A stretch of 64,000 nt of DNA, taken from contig JAIUNV010000002.1 in assembly GCA_020161435.1 (NCBI GenBank), positions 124,001 through 188,000 on the forward strand, in the 5' to 3' direction. Position 1 is the stretch's first letter. Each line of letters starts with the position of its first letter. Source of the DNA: Bacteroidota bacterium. GTDB lineage: Bacteria > Bacteroidota > Bacteroidia > Chitinophagales > Chitinophagaceae. Under the pieces are notes generated by a model. It worked only from the letters and a program-made list of their open reading frames with translations. It was not told the DNA's origin and searched no databases. Position numbers and translations under genes: made by a program. This document shows positions 18,227-27,063 of the stretch, piece after piece.

Positions 18227-18685
18227 ATGAAAATACTATTTACACGTTTGGGATTTCTGTCATTGTTTTTCTTTTTGTGTTTGTCAAAATCTGCAGGCCA
18301 AACAACACCCAAAGAAATTACTGACAAGTTTTTTTCGCTCTATGCTAAAGATCCTGAAAAAGCAATAGAGTATGGCTTTTCTACAAATAGGTGGATGAGC
18401 AAAAAATCGGACGCTGTCAAAGACTTAAAAACCAAGCTCAATAACTTGATAGACCTTTGCGGAGCTTATTATGGTTACGATTGGTTAACAGAAAAAACAG
18501 CTGGAGAAAATATCAAAATCATCTCCTTTATTGTGAGATATGACAGAGAGCCCATCCGCTTTACCTTCTTCTTTTACAGACCAAAAGATAAGTGGCAATT
18601 AAATAACTTCTCTTTCGACGAGAGCATAGATGATGATTTAGAAGAAGCGACAAAAGCATACAGACTTAAAGAAAACTTCAACTGA
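18227..18685 (+). CDS. Small exported protein of unknown function
   Basis: A protein of 152 residues from the ATG at 18227; a TTG 42 bases upstream is in frame but the ATG starts a good signal peptide (MKILFTRLGFLSLFFFLCL). The mature part is a small alpha+beta domain beginning TPKEITDKFFSLYAKDPEKAIEYGF and ending with FYRPKDKWQLNNFSFD. The pattern (helices first, then strands with a Trp-containing edge) is compatible with an NTF2-like or DUF3887/DUF4019-type fold, but no motif proves it. I do not recognise a function. It stands alone between an MFS gene and the convergent aspartate kinase. Confidence 0.7.
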   Translation: MKILFTRLGFLSLFFFLCLSKSAGQTTPKEITDKFFSLYAKDPEKAIEYGFSTNRWMSKKSDAVKDLKTKLNNLIDLCGAYYGYDWLTEKTAGENIKIISFIVRYDREPIRFTFFFYRPKDKWQLNNFSFDESIDDDLEEATKAYRLKENFN

Positions 18686-18706
18686 CGATTCTTTTTTGTT
18701 CCCTTT

Positions 18707-18748
18707 GAAAAAAAATGCCGGACTGATTATAAAAATCAATCCGGCATT
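18707..18748. terminator. Bidirectional terminator between the small exported protein and lysC
   Basis: AATGCCGG with CCGGCATT forms the base of an imperfect stem (extended by TGATT and AATCA). On the minus strand it is followed by seven T, so it mainly ends aspartate kinase transcription. It starts about 30 bases after the plus-strand stop. Confidence 0.8.
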
Positions 18749-18797
18749 GTTGTTTGTATTTACTATCAACTAACAACCATCATCCATCAACTTACCT

Positions 18798-20120
18798 TTA
18801 CTCTAATCCAAACAATCCGCTATTCAATGCTTGCAGCGTAGTGGTTTTATGGGCAGAAGGCAGCAGCAAGCTTACGTTGTGACGGCTGCCACCGTAGCTC
18901 ACCATGCGTACTGGTATGTCTTTCAGCGAATCGAACAACTTCATCAATACATCTTTCGTTTCAGCAATTTCATTGCCCACCACCGATACGATGGTTTGAT
19001 TGTCTTCAACCTCTACAGTTCCAAATGGTTCCAGTTCTTTCAGAATTTCTGCCAGATGTGCTGCATTGTCGATTGTTACACTCACTGCTACTTCCGAAGT
19101 TGTAATCATATCGATACTGGTGCGGTACTTTTCAAACACTTCGAATATTTTACGCAAAAAACCATAGGCCAGCAACATGCGGCTGCTGCGGATATTGATG
19201 GCATAGATACCATCTTTTGCAGCCACTGCTTTTACGCCTGTGCTACCCGCTTCTTCTACAATCAAAGTGCCTTTGGCTGAAGGCTCCATGGTGTTGAGCA
19301 GTTTCACGGGCACATTGTAGTGTTGTGCTGGCCAAATAGAAGCCGGGTGTAAAATCTTCGCACCGAAGTAGGCAAGTTCCGCTGCTTCTTCAAAGCTCAG
19401 TTGCTCTACTGGTACTGTTTTTTTACATACACGTGGATCGTTGTTGTGCATGCCATCAATGTCGGTCCATATTTCACATACAGATGCTTGTATTGCTGCT
19501 GCAATCAGTGATGCACTGTAATCACTGCCACCACGTTTCAGGTTGTCTACCTCGCCACGGGCATTGCGGCAGATATAGCCTTGGGTAATGAACAATGATT
19601 TGCCTGCATGCTGCGCCAGTGCCTCTTTCAGCTTGGCGCTGATAACAGGCACTTGTGGTTCATCGTTGATATCGATGCTCATGAATTCCAACGCAGGCAG
19701 CAAGGCATGATCGATGCCATTTTCTGTGAGATAAACGCTGAACAATTTGGTGCTGAGCAATTCGCCCTGCGCCAGAATATCTTTATTTAATGCATCGCTG
19801 AAAGAAATTTTCAGGATGATGTTGAGGAATTCAAAATGCTCATGCACAATGGCAGTAGCCTTGGCAACTGATGCTTCCTGCTTCACCAGCTCTTGCACAA
19901 ATGCATGGTAGTGAGCTTCCAGTTTATCAATCAACTGTTTGGCTTCGTCCCGTTTATATGCCGCCAGCGCATTGCTGATTTCTACAAGGGCATTTGTGGT
20001 GCCACTCAAAGCACTCAGCACAACAATCTTGGGTTCATTGTCGGCGGTAATGAGCTGTGCCACCTGGGCCATTCTTTCCGGGCGACCAACACTGGTGCCA
20101 CCAAACTTCATGATTTTCAT
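18798..20120 (-). CDS. lysC: Aspartate kinase
   Basis: A protein of 440 residues that phosphorylates aspartate, the first step toward lysine, threonine, methionine and diaminopimelate. The kinase motif KFGGTSVG is at residues 5-12, and RGGSDYSASL and DIDGMHNNDPR follow in the catalytic domain. The C-terminal third holds two ACT-type regulatory domains (around IDMITTSEVAVSVTID and IVSVVGNEIAE), the site where end products such as lysine or threonine would inhibit. It is monofunctional: no homoserine dehydrogenase domain is attached. It sits alone, not in a visible thr or lys operon. Confidence 0.95.
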   Translation of the reverse strand: MKIMKFGGTSVGRPERMAQVAQLITADNEPKIVVLSALSGTTNALVEISNALAAYKRDEAKQLIDKLEAHYHAFVQELVKQEASVAKATAIVHEHFEFLNIILKISFSDALNKDILAQGELLSTKLFSVYLTENGIDHALLPALEFMSIDINDEPQVPVISAKLKEALAQHAGKSLFITQGYICRNARGEVDNLKRGGSDYSASLIAAAIQASVCEIWTDIDGMHNNDPRVCKKTVPVEQLSFEEAAELAYFGAKILHPASIWPAQHYNVPVKLLNTMEPSAKGTLIVEEAGSTGVKAVAAKDGIYAINIRSSRMLLAYGFLRKIFEVFEKYRTSIDMITTSEVAVSVTIDNAAHLAEILKELEPFGTVEVEDNQTIVSVVGNEIAETKDVLMKLFDSLKDIPVRMVSYGGSRHNVSLLLPSAHKTTTLQALNSGLFGLE

Positions 20121-20344
20121 ACCTGTCTCTCTTTTCTGTCGGGCAAAGCCTTTTGTATGTTCCGGCCTTGCTCCATTGGTTTACAATTGCTTTTGTGAAA
20201 GATGAATTACCCGCAAAAAATTGCCCATAGCAGCTGCTACAGGCAATCATTTTCGTTGTCACAAAATAACAGAATAATCCGCTTGTAGTTGGCAGTAATC
20301 TTTTGCCTTTCTTTTTATGACGTTGCTTTTACAGACTTGCGGTT

Positions 20345-21427
20345 TTATGCAGGAAAAGCCACACCAGTCTTGCTACTCAATGCTGCCAGGTCTTGCACCA
20401 CAGCCTCCACTAATGGAATGCCCTGTGTAGCACGGATCGCTTCCATTTCCCGCTCCGGATCGCCGGGCACCAAAACGGGTTGTGCCGGGTTGGATGGAAC
20501 TGCATTTTTAAACCGGGTAATCCAGTTGTCCATGTGTTGCTTGAACTCATCGGCCGGGCGGAAACCATCGATGCGCATGGCGCCGAGGAAATGACCCAGC
20601 CCCTCACCCGGCATATTGTCGGGCATGGGCACATAGGCCGGAAAGGGCGGTGCCCAAGGACCATAGCTGGCACCACTCAGCACAGCACTAAAAATATCGA
20701 CGATGCTTCCCAAGGCGTATCCCTTGTGGCTGCCATGTTCCCGGTCGCCACCGAGTGGCAGTAAAGCACCGCCTTTTTTCAAAGCGTTGGCATCGGTGGT
20801 AGGTTCACCATCGGCATCCTGCACCCACCCCAGTGGCGCTTCGGCATTTTTGCGTTGCAATATTTCGAGCTTGCCATTGGCAGCGGTAGTGGTTGCAAAA
20901 TCGGCCACAAATGCCGGCTGCTCACCAGCAGGAATGGCTACGCAAATAGGATTGGTGCCGAGCATTTTTTCTTTGCTGAAAGTGGGCGTTACCAAGGCAC
21001 TGGCGTTGGTCATGGCCCAACCAATCATATCGTGTTGCAAGGCCATCATGGCATGATAGCCGGCAATGCCAAAGTGATTGCTGTTTTTCACACTCACCCA
21101 ACCGCTGCCTACGTTGGTTGCTTTATCAATGGCCACTTGCATGGCTTTGGGCGCCACTACCAAACCAAGTCCTTTGTCACCGTCAATCACGGCGGTGCTG
21201 GGTGTTTCATGTACTACCCGCACATTGGGTGTGGGGTTGATGCGACCAGCTTCGTACAGCCGCCAGTAGCCGCTGAGGCGGGCAATGCCGTGGCTGTCAA
21301 TACCCCGCAAATCGGCACTGAGCAATACGTTGGTGGCCAATTGTGCATCGGCTTCAGGACAGCCCATGGCTAAAAAAGTGTGCAGCGTAAACTGCTGCAA
21401 AAGGTTGTATGCAAATACCTGCTCCAT
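20345..21427 (-). CDS. Ldh-family oxidoreductase (malate/L-lactate dehydrogenase type 2)
   Basis: A protein of 360 residues from the ATG at 21427; a TTG 9 bases upstream is in frame but unlikely. It belongs to the MDH2/LDH2 family of NAD(P)-dependent 2-hydroxyacid dehydrogenases, unrelated to the usual Rossmann malate dehydrogenase. Segments seen are GIDSHGIARLSGYW with the catalytic His, VKNSNHFGIAGYHAM, GTNPICVAIPAG and HKGYALGSIVDIFSAVLSGA. Family members oxidise malate, L-lactate, ureidoglycolate or related acids, and the substrate here cannot be decided. It stands alone, about 220 bases upstream of lysC on the same strand. Confidence 0.9.
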   Translation of the reverse strand: MEQVFAYNLLQQFTLHTFLAMGCPEADAQLATNVLLSADLRGIDSHGIARLSGYWRLYEAGRINPTPNVRVVHETPSTAVIDGDKGLGLVVAPKAMQVAIDKATNVGSGWVSVKNSNHFGIAGYHAMMALQHDMIGWAMTNASALVTPTFSKEKMLGTNPICVAIPAGEQPAFVADFATTTAANGKLEILQRKNAEAPLGWVQDADGEPTTDANALKKGGALLPLGGDREHGSHKGYALGSIVDIFSAVLSGASYGPWAPPFPAYVPMPDNMPGEGLGHFLGAMRIDGFRPADEFKQHMDNWITRFKNAVPSNPAQPVLVPGDPEREMEAIRATQGIPLVEAVVQDLAALSSKTGVAFPA

Positions 21428-21894
21428 GCGCCGCAAGGTAGGTTGTTATTTGTTTTTTGGAATGAGATGATAGGATAAGGATGATGGGACGCGGATATAC
21501 CGGATGAGACGGATTTCGCTGATTGTTTTGATGGCCACAAATTCACGGATTAGATAAATGCAAAAGAACTTTTATAGCCCTAAAAGGGCGAACTCATGTA
21601 GCCACGGGTGTAGCCCGTGGTAAGGCATGCCGCCCCAATAATTTTAGCCCTGAATGGGTGAAATAATTGTATCCGGATTTGGTGTTGAGTTGAGTAACGG
21701 AATGTCACAGGCCAGAGGCCTGCGACAGCATTACGAGTTGGTACATGTTGAGTAATGCACTGCAGATGCAGTGAGTGACACAACGCAGCTGCCAAATGCA
21801 CTTGGCTCGTCAACAACAATGTATTTGTACTTTAAGCTGAAGCATAAAAAAAGCGACCTCAGTGAGATCGCTTTTGAAATATTGTAATTGAGTA
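21428..21894. repeat. Gene-free region with a cluster of REP-like hairpins
   Basis: No credible gene lies here. Between about 21570 and 21790 several short palindromes follow each other: GCCCTAAAAGGGC near 21579, CCACGGGTGTAGCCCGTGG near 21602, TTTAGCCCTGAATGGG near 21642, CAGGCCAGAGGCCTG near 21709 and CACTGCAGATGCAGTG near 21759. The first three resemble repeated extragenic palindromes that occur in many copies in Bacteroidota genomes and are sometimes spread by TnpA-REP (RAYT) transposases. Whether other copies exist cannot be seen within this window. Confidence 0.55.
21846..21876 (-). terminator. Terminator for the four-helix membrane protein gene
   Basis: On the minus strand AGCGATCTCA and TGAGGTCGCT form a stem with one mismatch, followed by seven T. 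It begins 19 bases after the stop codon of the gene at 21895-22359. Confidence 0.88.
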
Positions 21895-22359
21895 TTACAT
21901 ACCTGGCAGCCAGGGGCGGCCTACGCCTTCACGCCATGGCCAAGGCATGCTGGCCAAAATAATAAGCAGGGCGATGGTATATAAAATGAGGGCACGACGG
22001 TGTTTGACAAAATCGTTGAACTGCTTTTTGCGAACGCCGTAACCGAGGGTTACCAAAACGATGGCGAGAATCATACCGATGCCATGCTCCACAGCCCAGT
22101 AGCGGGTTGCAGCATTCTTCATGGTTTCGCCCATACCTGCGTTTGTAATGAGTTTTAAACCAAGGTCACCGGCGAAGTACTGAAACAAACCCAACAGCAA
22201 CATGATGTGGCTGCCAATCATGAGGAACAAACCGAGCTTACGGTCTTTTTCGCCATAGGGCTGCGCCGATGCCGTAGCATGACGATACACATTCAACAAC
22301 AATAAAATAAGGATGACCCAGCGAAGCACATTGTGCAAATGAACTGAACCTGCGTACAT
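21895..22359 (-). CDS. Four-helix membrane protein, often annotated cytochrome b-like
   Basis: A protein of 154 residues with four predicted membrane helices: about residues 10-25, 43-63, 88-108 and 122-140. Several histidines lie in or near the helices (SVHLHNVLRW, MIGSHIMLL, AVEHGIGM). This type is common in Bacteroidota and is often labelled cytochrome b, since the helix number and histidines could hold haem. The haem is not proven by the sequence. It is a single gene with its own terminator. The function is unknown; a role in respiration is only a guess from the histidines. Confidence 0.7.
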   Translation of the reverse strand: MYAGSVHLHNVLRWVILILLLLNVYRHATASAQPYGEKDRKLGLFLMIGSHIMLLLGLFQYFAGDLGLKLITNAGMGETMKNAATRYWAVEHGIGMILAIVLVTLGYGVRKKQFNDFVKHRRALILYTIALLIILASMPWPWREGVGRPWLPGM

Positions 22360-22449
22360 ACGAAATGATTTTTTGATTGAAGCAAAGGAAAGCGTTTTTG
22401 CAACTGCTCGCCTATCAATTTACCATAACCGTAAAAGGAAAGGAAGATT

Positions 22450-23559
22450 TTATTCTTCTACCCAATCGGCCAAAAACACATTGGTATCACGGGTGCCGCC
22501 ATTGTTGCGGTTGCTGCAAAACAGAATCTTTTTGCCGCTATAGCTAAACATCGGGAAGGCATCAAAACCTTGGTCGCGGCTCACTTTGGTGAGGTTGCTG
22601 CCATCTTCATTAATCATGTACAGGTTGAAAGGAAAACCCCGCTTGTACTCATGGTTGCTGGCAAAGAGAATGCGTTTGCTATCGGGCATATACGTGGGTG
22701 CCCAGTTGGCCTGACCATAGGCTGTCACCTTCTTTGGATTGCTGCCATCGGCATTGGCAATCCACACTTCCATATTGGTTGGCGCTACCAAATTTTGAGC
22801 CAGCAAATCTTTGTACTCTTTAATATCCGCAGCTGCAGTAGGACGTGAAGCTCTCCAAATGAGTTTCTTGCCATCAGGGCTAAACCAAGCACCACCATCG
22901 TAACCCAGCATGTTGGTCACCTGTTTTTCCTTGCCGGTTTTCAGGTCCATAATCCACAGTTCGAGATCACCACTCTTGGTACTGGTGTATACCATTTTTT
23001 TACCATCAGGGCTTATTGTGGCTTCGGCATCGTAGCCCTTGGCATTGGTGAGCTGCTTTACAATTTTACCATTGTAATCGGCCATGAAAATGTCGTAGCT
23101 ATCGTAGAGCGGCCAAATGTATTTATTGCCATACTTGCTGCGGTCGGGCACCGGCGGGCATTCGCTTGAACCCAAGTGAGTGCTGGCGTAAATCACGTGC
23201 TTGCCATCCTTGGTAAAAGCACCACAGGTAGTGCGGCCTTTGCCGGTGCTCACCATTTTGTAGGTAAACTTTTCGCCGGGCGCAGGCACTTTGCCAATAA
23301 ACATCTGATCGCAGGTGATGCCTTCTTTGGGATTTGTTTTCTGGAAAATAATCCACTGATCATCGAAGCTGAAATAAGCCTCGGCATTGTCGCCGCCAAA
23401 AGTGAGTTGTTGTATGTTGCGAAGGTTTTTCTCGTCGGCATAACGAAGCGAATCAGTAGAGACCAGCTCCATGGGCGACACTTTTCCGGTAAAAGAAAAC
23501 AAAACAGCTCCGGATATGAGGAGCATCACAGGCAGCATCAGTTTATTCATGCGGTTCAT
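22450..23559 (-). CDS. Exported TolB-like beta-propeller protein
   Basis: A protein of 369 residues with an N-terminal signal segment (about residues 7-25). The mature part contains PD40/WD40-like beta-propeller repeats of the TolB type: TISPDGKKMVYTSTKSGDLELWIMDL, WFSPDGKKLIWRAS and FSYSGKKILFCSNRN are successive blades. TolB-like propellers bind proteins or peptides in the periplasm; this is not the TolB of a Tol-Pal operon since no tol genes are adjacent. The gene is divergent from the TPR lipoprotein gene. Confidence 0.85.
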   Translation of the reverse strand: MNRMNKLMLPVMLLISGAVLFSFTGKVSPMELVSTDSLRYADEKNLRNIQQLTFGGDNAEAYFSFDDQWIIFQKTNPKEGITCDQMFIGKVPAPGEKFTYKMVSTGKGRTTCGAFTKDGKHVIYASTHLGSSECPPVPDRSKYGNKYIWPLYDSYDIFMADYNGKIVKQLTNAKGYDAEATISPDGKKMVYTSTKSGDLELWIMDLKTGKEKQVTNMLGYDGGAWFSPDGKKLIWRASRPTAAADIKEYKDLLAQNLVAPTNMEVWIANADGSNPKKVTAYGQANWAPTYMPDSKRILFASNHEYKRGFPFNLYMINEDGSNLTKVSRDQGFDAFPMFSYSGKKILFCSNRNNGGTRDTNVFLADWVEE

Positions 23560-23718
23560 TTTTGGCTATCCGGCAAAAGTAACTCCCCTGCCGGGTTTCA
23601 TTTGTCATGCCTTTGTCCGATTTGGCGGAGGTATGCAAATGATGGCACGAACGTTGACGAGGGTGCCCACAATACGCAACAGCTATTTATGCGTTATTTG
23701 CAGCAAAAGGAACGAAAG

Positions 23719-24540
23719 ATGTTTGGTAGAAAAATAGTGCTGTTGATGGCGATGCTGAGCAGTGTCCTGACAGCCTGCGACAACAATGATGCAGCAGACA
23801 AGACAGCAACAACAACGGCTGCCAGCAAAGACCCGGTGCTGGCCGGCATGGAACAGCAAATAGCCCAATATCCGGATAGTGTGGTGCTGATAGACCGGTT
23901 GATTGATACCCTCAGCCAACGCAATCAAACCGATGCCGCTGCAACCTGGTGTGACACCTTACTGCAACGAGACACGGTCAATAATCTAATTTACAGTTTG
24001 GTAAAAGCCGATTTGTACAGAGCGGCACAACAATACCCGAAAGCCATTGCTGCGTATGAATATTATTTGCAACGCAAAGCAGATGAGCCGACCATTTTCT
24101 TGAGCTTGGCCAATACTTTAGCCGAAGCCGGCGACAAAAGGGTGCTTACATTTTGCCCGCAAATTGTACGGCAGTTTCCCACCCGGGAAGTGTATACAGG
24201 TGTGTGCTATGTAAAAGGCATTTACTACAATACCATAAAAAACTATGCACAAGCCAGGGCATGGATGGACAGCACCATCCGCTACGATTATGCTTTTACC
24301 GATGCCTACATGGAAAAAGGCTTCGCCTGGTTTGATGAAGGTAAAGCTGCACAAGCTGCTGCCACTTTTGCCAAGCTGGTAGAGATTGATGCCAAGAATG
24401 CAGAGGCCTGGTATTGGCTGGGTAAAAGCGAAGAAACCGCGGGCCGTAAAGCCGCTGCCATCAAGGCTTACGAACGTTGTGTGCTTATCAGCAGCAACAT
24501 ACCAGAAGCGAAGGAAGCACTGGAGCGGTTGGGGAAGTGA
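23719..24540 (+). CDS. TPR-repeat lipoprotein
   Basis: A protein of 273 residues from the ATG at 23719; an ATG 30 bases upstream is also possible. A long in-frame extension further upstream is antisense to the TolB-like gene and was rejected. The signal peptide ends in the lipobox VLTAC (Cys about residue 19), followed by an Asp/Thr-rich linker. The rest consists of tetratricopeptide repeats, for example ALYRAAQQYPKAIAAYEYYL and the pair AEAWYWLGKSEETAGRKAAAIKAYERCV near the C-terminus. TPR domains bind protein partners; the partner is unknown. It is placed at the periplasmic side of a membrane. Confidence 0.87.
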   Translation: MFGRKIVLLMAMLSSVLTACDNNDAADKTATTTAASKDPVLAGMEQQIAQYPDSVVLIDRLIDTLSQRNQTDAAATWCDTLLQRDTVNNLIYSLVKADLYRAAQQYPKAIAAYEYYLQRKADEPTIFLSLANTLAEAGDKRVLTFCPQIVRQFPTREVYTGVCYVKGIYYNTIKNYAQARAWMDSTIRYDYAFTDAYMEKGFAWFDEGKAAQAAATFAKLVEIDAKNAEAWYWLGKSEETAGRKAAAIKAYERCVLISSNIPEAKEALERLGK

Positions 24541-24690
24541 GGTGTACTGGTTGGAAGGTTTGGAAGTTGGTAGGTTGAAATGTTGAGGCCTTTTCCATTG
24601 AACATTGGAACTTGTGAACACTGGAACTTTGAAACTTTCAAACTTTCAACCTTGTAAACTCGAAATCAAACTCGACATTTGCCGCAAATA
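24541..24690. repeat. Low-complexity intergenic stretch
   Basis: Short related words recur here: GGAACTT, GAACACTGG, GGAACTTTGAAAC, CTTTCAAACTTTCAACC. It looks like a degenerate tandem of a GGAACTTTGAAA-like unit with its near-inverse, between the TPR gene and rpe. No gene is seen. It may be simple drift or a dispersed repeat. Confidence 0.4.
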
Positions 24691-24706
24691 AACAACCGCT
24701 GATTGT

Positions 24707-25354
24707 ATGGCATTGATTGCTCCTTCGCTGCTGGCAGCCGATTTTCTGCATTTGGATGCAGCCCTTCGCATGGTGAACGATTCTCAGGCCGATTGGTTGC
24801 ACCTCGATGTAATGGATGGCCGTTTTGTGCCCAACATCAGCTTTGGGTTGCCCGTTATTGAAAGCCTGCGCAAAGCCACCAGCAAACCGTTTGATGTACA
24901 CCTGATGATTTTGGAGCCGGAGAAATATGCGGAAGCATTCAAGAAAGCAGGTGCCGATATTTTGACAGTACACATTGAAGCTTGTCCTCACCTGCACCGC
25001 AATGTGCAGCAAATAAAAAGTCTGGGTATGAAAGCCGGTGTGGCGCTGAATCCGCATACACCCATTGCCAGCCTCGACAATATTTTAGGCGATATAGATC
25101 TGGTGTGTTTGATGAGTGTAAACCCCGGATTTGGTGGACAGTCTTTCATCCCCGGCACCATCGACAAAATCAAGCAACTGCGGCACATGATTGATACCCG
25201 TGGCCTGCAGGTTGATATTGAAATTGATGGCGGAGTGGGTGAAAAGAATGCCGCTGAAATTGTTGCGGCTGGTGCAACGGTGCTTGTGGCGGGCAGTTCC
25301 GTTTTCAACGCTGCAGACCCGTTGGCGGCAGTTGCCCAATTGAAAAGTTTATAA
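24707..25354 (+). CDS. rpe: Ribulose-phosphate 3-epimerase
   Basis: A protein of 215 residues forming a TIM barrel that interconverts ribulose-5-phosphate and xylulose-5-phosphate in the pentose phosphate pathway. Diagnostic segments are IAPSLLAADF at residues 3-12, HLDVMDGRFVPNISFG with a metal-binding His and the catalytic Asp near residue 34, DVHLMI with another His, VNPGFGGQSF and EIDGGVGEKN with the second catalytic Asp. Length and motifs are complete. It is a single gene closed by a strong terminator. Confidence 0.97.
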   Translation: MALIAPSLLAADFLHLDAALRMVNDSQADWLHLDVMDGRFVPNISFGLPVIESLRKATSKPFDVHLMILEPEKYAEAFKKAGADILTVHIEACPHLHRNVQQIKSLGMKAGVALNPHTPIASLDNILGDIDLVCLMSVNPGFGGQSFIPGTIDKIKQLRHMIDTRGLQVDIEIDGGVGEKNAAEIVAAGATVLVAGSSVFNAADPLAAVAQLKSL

Positions 25355-25372
25355 CATCATACTACTGAAATG

Positions 25373-25403
25373 AAAGGCCGTACACTGTGTACGGCCTTTT
25401 TTA
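25373..25403 (+). terminator. Terminator after rpe
   Basis: A perfect 12-bp stem, AAAGGCCGTACA with TGTACGGCCTTT, closes on three bases and is followed by TTTT. It begins 18 bases after the stop. Confidence 0.95.
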
Positions 25404-25486
25404 TGGGCATTGCGTCAACAAGATTTGGAATGTTGTGTTAGGCAATCCGGCATACCAATTTCATTGACTCCATTTACCCGCCACGC

Positions 25487-26539
25487 ATGAGTAAACTTCT
25501 ATTAAGCTGCGGCTTATTATTGTTGCAGCTATCTGGCACAGCACAACATTCATTGGACAGTATTGTAAACGCCTACACCAAACAGCAAAATTTTAGCGGT
25601 GTCGTATTGATGGCTAAAGCTGGCAAAATACACTACCTATCGGCCAAAGGCCTTGCCAACCGTAGCTTTCAGATACCCACACAAAAAGATACCCGTTTCA
25701 AAATTGCGTCCATCACAAAAACATTTACGGCGGTACTTATTCTTCAATTAATGGAGAAAGGGCTGCTTCGGTTGGATGCAACAATGGGGCAATACTTACC
25801 CAACTACACCGGCGAAGCAAAAGACAAAGTGACCATCATGCAGTTGCTCACCTATAGTTCCGGCATTCCCAATTGTGAAGGCAACACAGGCATTGCCGTG
25901 TATCAATCGCCCAATTCGGTTGATAGATTTATACAACAACATTGCAGTGGTAAACTGGAGTTTGCACCGGGAAGCCGGTTCAATTATAACAATGCAGACT
26001 ATATCATTTTGGGCAGCATCATTGAACACATTACCCGAAAATCTTTTGCGCAAAATCTTCAGGAAAACATATTGCAACCACTCAAAATGCAGCACACACA
26101 AATGCTGCGGTCGAAAGATGTGATACCAATGCTGGCCAGCACTTACAACAAGGATGATTCCACTGGCACAATGTACGCAGACGATCCTATGTACATCGAA
26201 AACTACTTTGCTGCCGGAGCCATGTACTCCACAGCCGAAGATTTGCTCCGGTTCGACCAAGGCATATTTACCCATCAATTATTGAAACCGGCCACGGTTG
26301 AGCTTATGTTGACACCCAATCCCAACCTCTATGGCGTGGCCATTAGCTTTTGGGTGTATAAACAAGAAATCAACCAAAAGCCATACACATTGGCCAACAG
26401 GCAAGGAAGCATTTGGGGTGCCAATGCCAATTGGATACATGTGTTAGGTAAAAATGAAACAGTCATTGTCCTCAGTAACAGCAATACCTGCAATTTGCCC
26501 GATATGACCAATGCATTGCTTCAGTCTTCGTTTCGCTAA
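25487..26539 (+). CDS. Exported serine hydrolase, beta-lactamase family
   Basis: A protein of 350 residues with a Sec signal (KLLLSCGLLLLQLSGTAQ). The S-x-x-K motif is at Ser75-Ile-Thr-Lys78 in KIASITKTF, and the Y-x-N motif is in FNYNNADY. At the third position, where class C enzymes have KTG or HTG, the sequence has ANRQGSIWG, so the third motif is degenerate. No extra C-terminal domain is present, in contrast to the other serine hydrolase in this window. The function is unknown; peptidase or esterase activity is likely. It ends in a bidirectional terminator shared with the convergent gene. Confidence 0.86.
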   Translation: MSKLLLSCGLLLLQLSGTAQHSLDSIVNAYTKQQNFSGVVLMAKAGKIHYLSAKGLANRSFQIPTQKDTRFKIASITKTFTAVLILQLMEKGLLRLDATMGQYLPNYTGEAKDKVTIMQLLTYSSGIPNCEGNTGIAVYQSPNSVDRFIQQHCSGKLEFAPGSRFNYNNADYIILGSIIEHITRKSFAQNLQENILQPLKMQHTQMLRSKDVIPMLASTYNKDDSTGTMYADDPMYIENYFAAGAMYSTAEDLLRFDQGIFTHQLLKPATVELMLTPNPNLYGVAISFWVYKQEINQKPYTLANRQGSIWGANANWIHVLGKNETVIVLSNSNTCNLPDMTNALLQSSFR

Positions 26540-26561
26540 TTGAAACATGTAATAAACAAAG

Positions 26562-26595
26562 CGGCTGCTTCAATTAGTTGAAGCAGCCGTTTTAT
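26562..26595. terminator. Bidirectional terminator
   Basis: A perfect 12-bp stem CGGCTGCTTCAA with TTGAAGCAGCCG and loop TTAG, followed by TTTTATT on the plus strand and CTTTGTTT on the minus strand. It serves the serine hydrolase gene and the convergent DUF3276 gene. Confidence 0.93.
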
Positions 26596-26610
26596 TGGAG
26601 CAAATGAGTA

Positions 26611-27063
26611 TTACCACTTATCTACCTCTTCCAGCGAATGGGTATTTCCATTGCTGCTGGCTGGCGGCAGGTCGTTTACCACAACGGGTGCAGGCACCGG
26701 CACATCTTCTTCCACAGGTGCTACAGCAGCTACGGCCACAGGTGTAGCCTGCTCATCCCCTTCTCCATCATATTCATCGTGGTTGAAGGCATCGAAATCG
26801 AAATCGGGCATGAGTTCTGTTTTCACAAAATCAACCGCTTCGTTGAGGCCCTTAATGAACTTGTTGAAGTCTTCTTTGTACAAAAAGATCTTATGCCGGT
26901 CGTAGCCATCTTCATTGAATCGTTTCCGGCTTTCGGTGATGGTCAGGAAGTAATCATTTCCGCGGGTTGACCGTACATCGAAGAAATAGGTTCTTCTTTT
27001 ACCGGCTTTAATGCGCTTACTGTACACACTGTCCATTTTCTTGTCGGTCTGCTCGTAGGCCAC
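26611..27063 (-). CDS. DUF3276 (PUR-alpha-like) nucleic-acid-binding protein
   Basis: A protein of 150 residues. Residues about 10-95 form a single PUR repeat-type domain (SKRIKAGKRRTYFFDVRSTRGNDYFLTI, then RHKIFLYKEDFNKFIKGLNEAVDFV), which in this family binds single-stranded DNA or RNA. The C-terminal 50 residues are acidic, then Pro/Val/Ala-rich and unstructured. DUF3276 is almost confined to Bacteroidota and supports the taxonomic assignment. The target nucleic acid and role are not known. It is a single gene divergent from sucC. Confidence 0.9.
   Translation of the reverse strand: MAYEQTDKKMDSVYSKRIKAGKRRTYFFDVRSTRGNDYFLTITESRKRFNEDGYDRHKIFLYKEDFNKFIKGLNEAVDFVKTELMPDFDFDAFNHDEYDGEGDEQATPVAVAAVAPVEEDVPVPAPVVVNDLPPASSNGNTHSLEEVDKW

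Noticed and set aside
21580..21819. A 79-codon open frame in the gene-free gap
   Set aside because: It consists of the palindromic repeats read in one frame, with no typical protein pattern.
23176..23718. N-terminal extension of the TPR lipoprotein gene by 181 codons
   Set aside because: It runs antisense through the TolB-like gene; the lipobox protein starts naturally at 23719.
24541..24690. A CRISPR-like array
   Set aside because: The recurring words are short, irregular and without constant spacers; there are no cas genes nearby.
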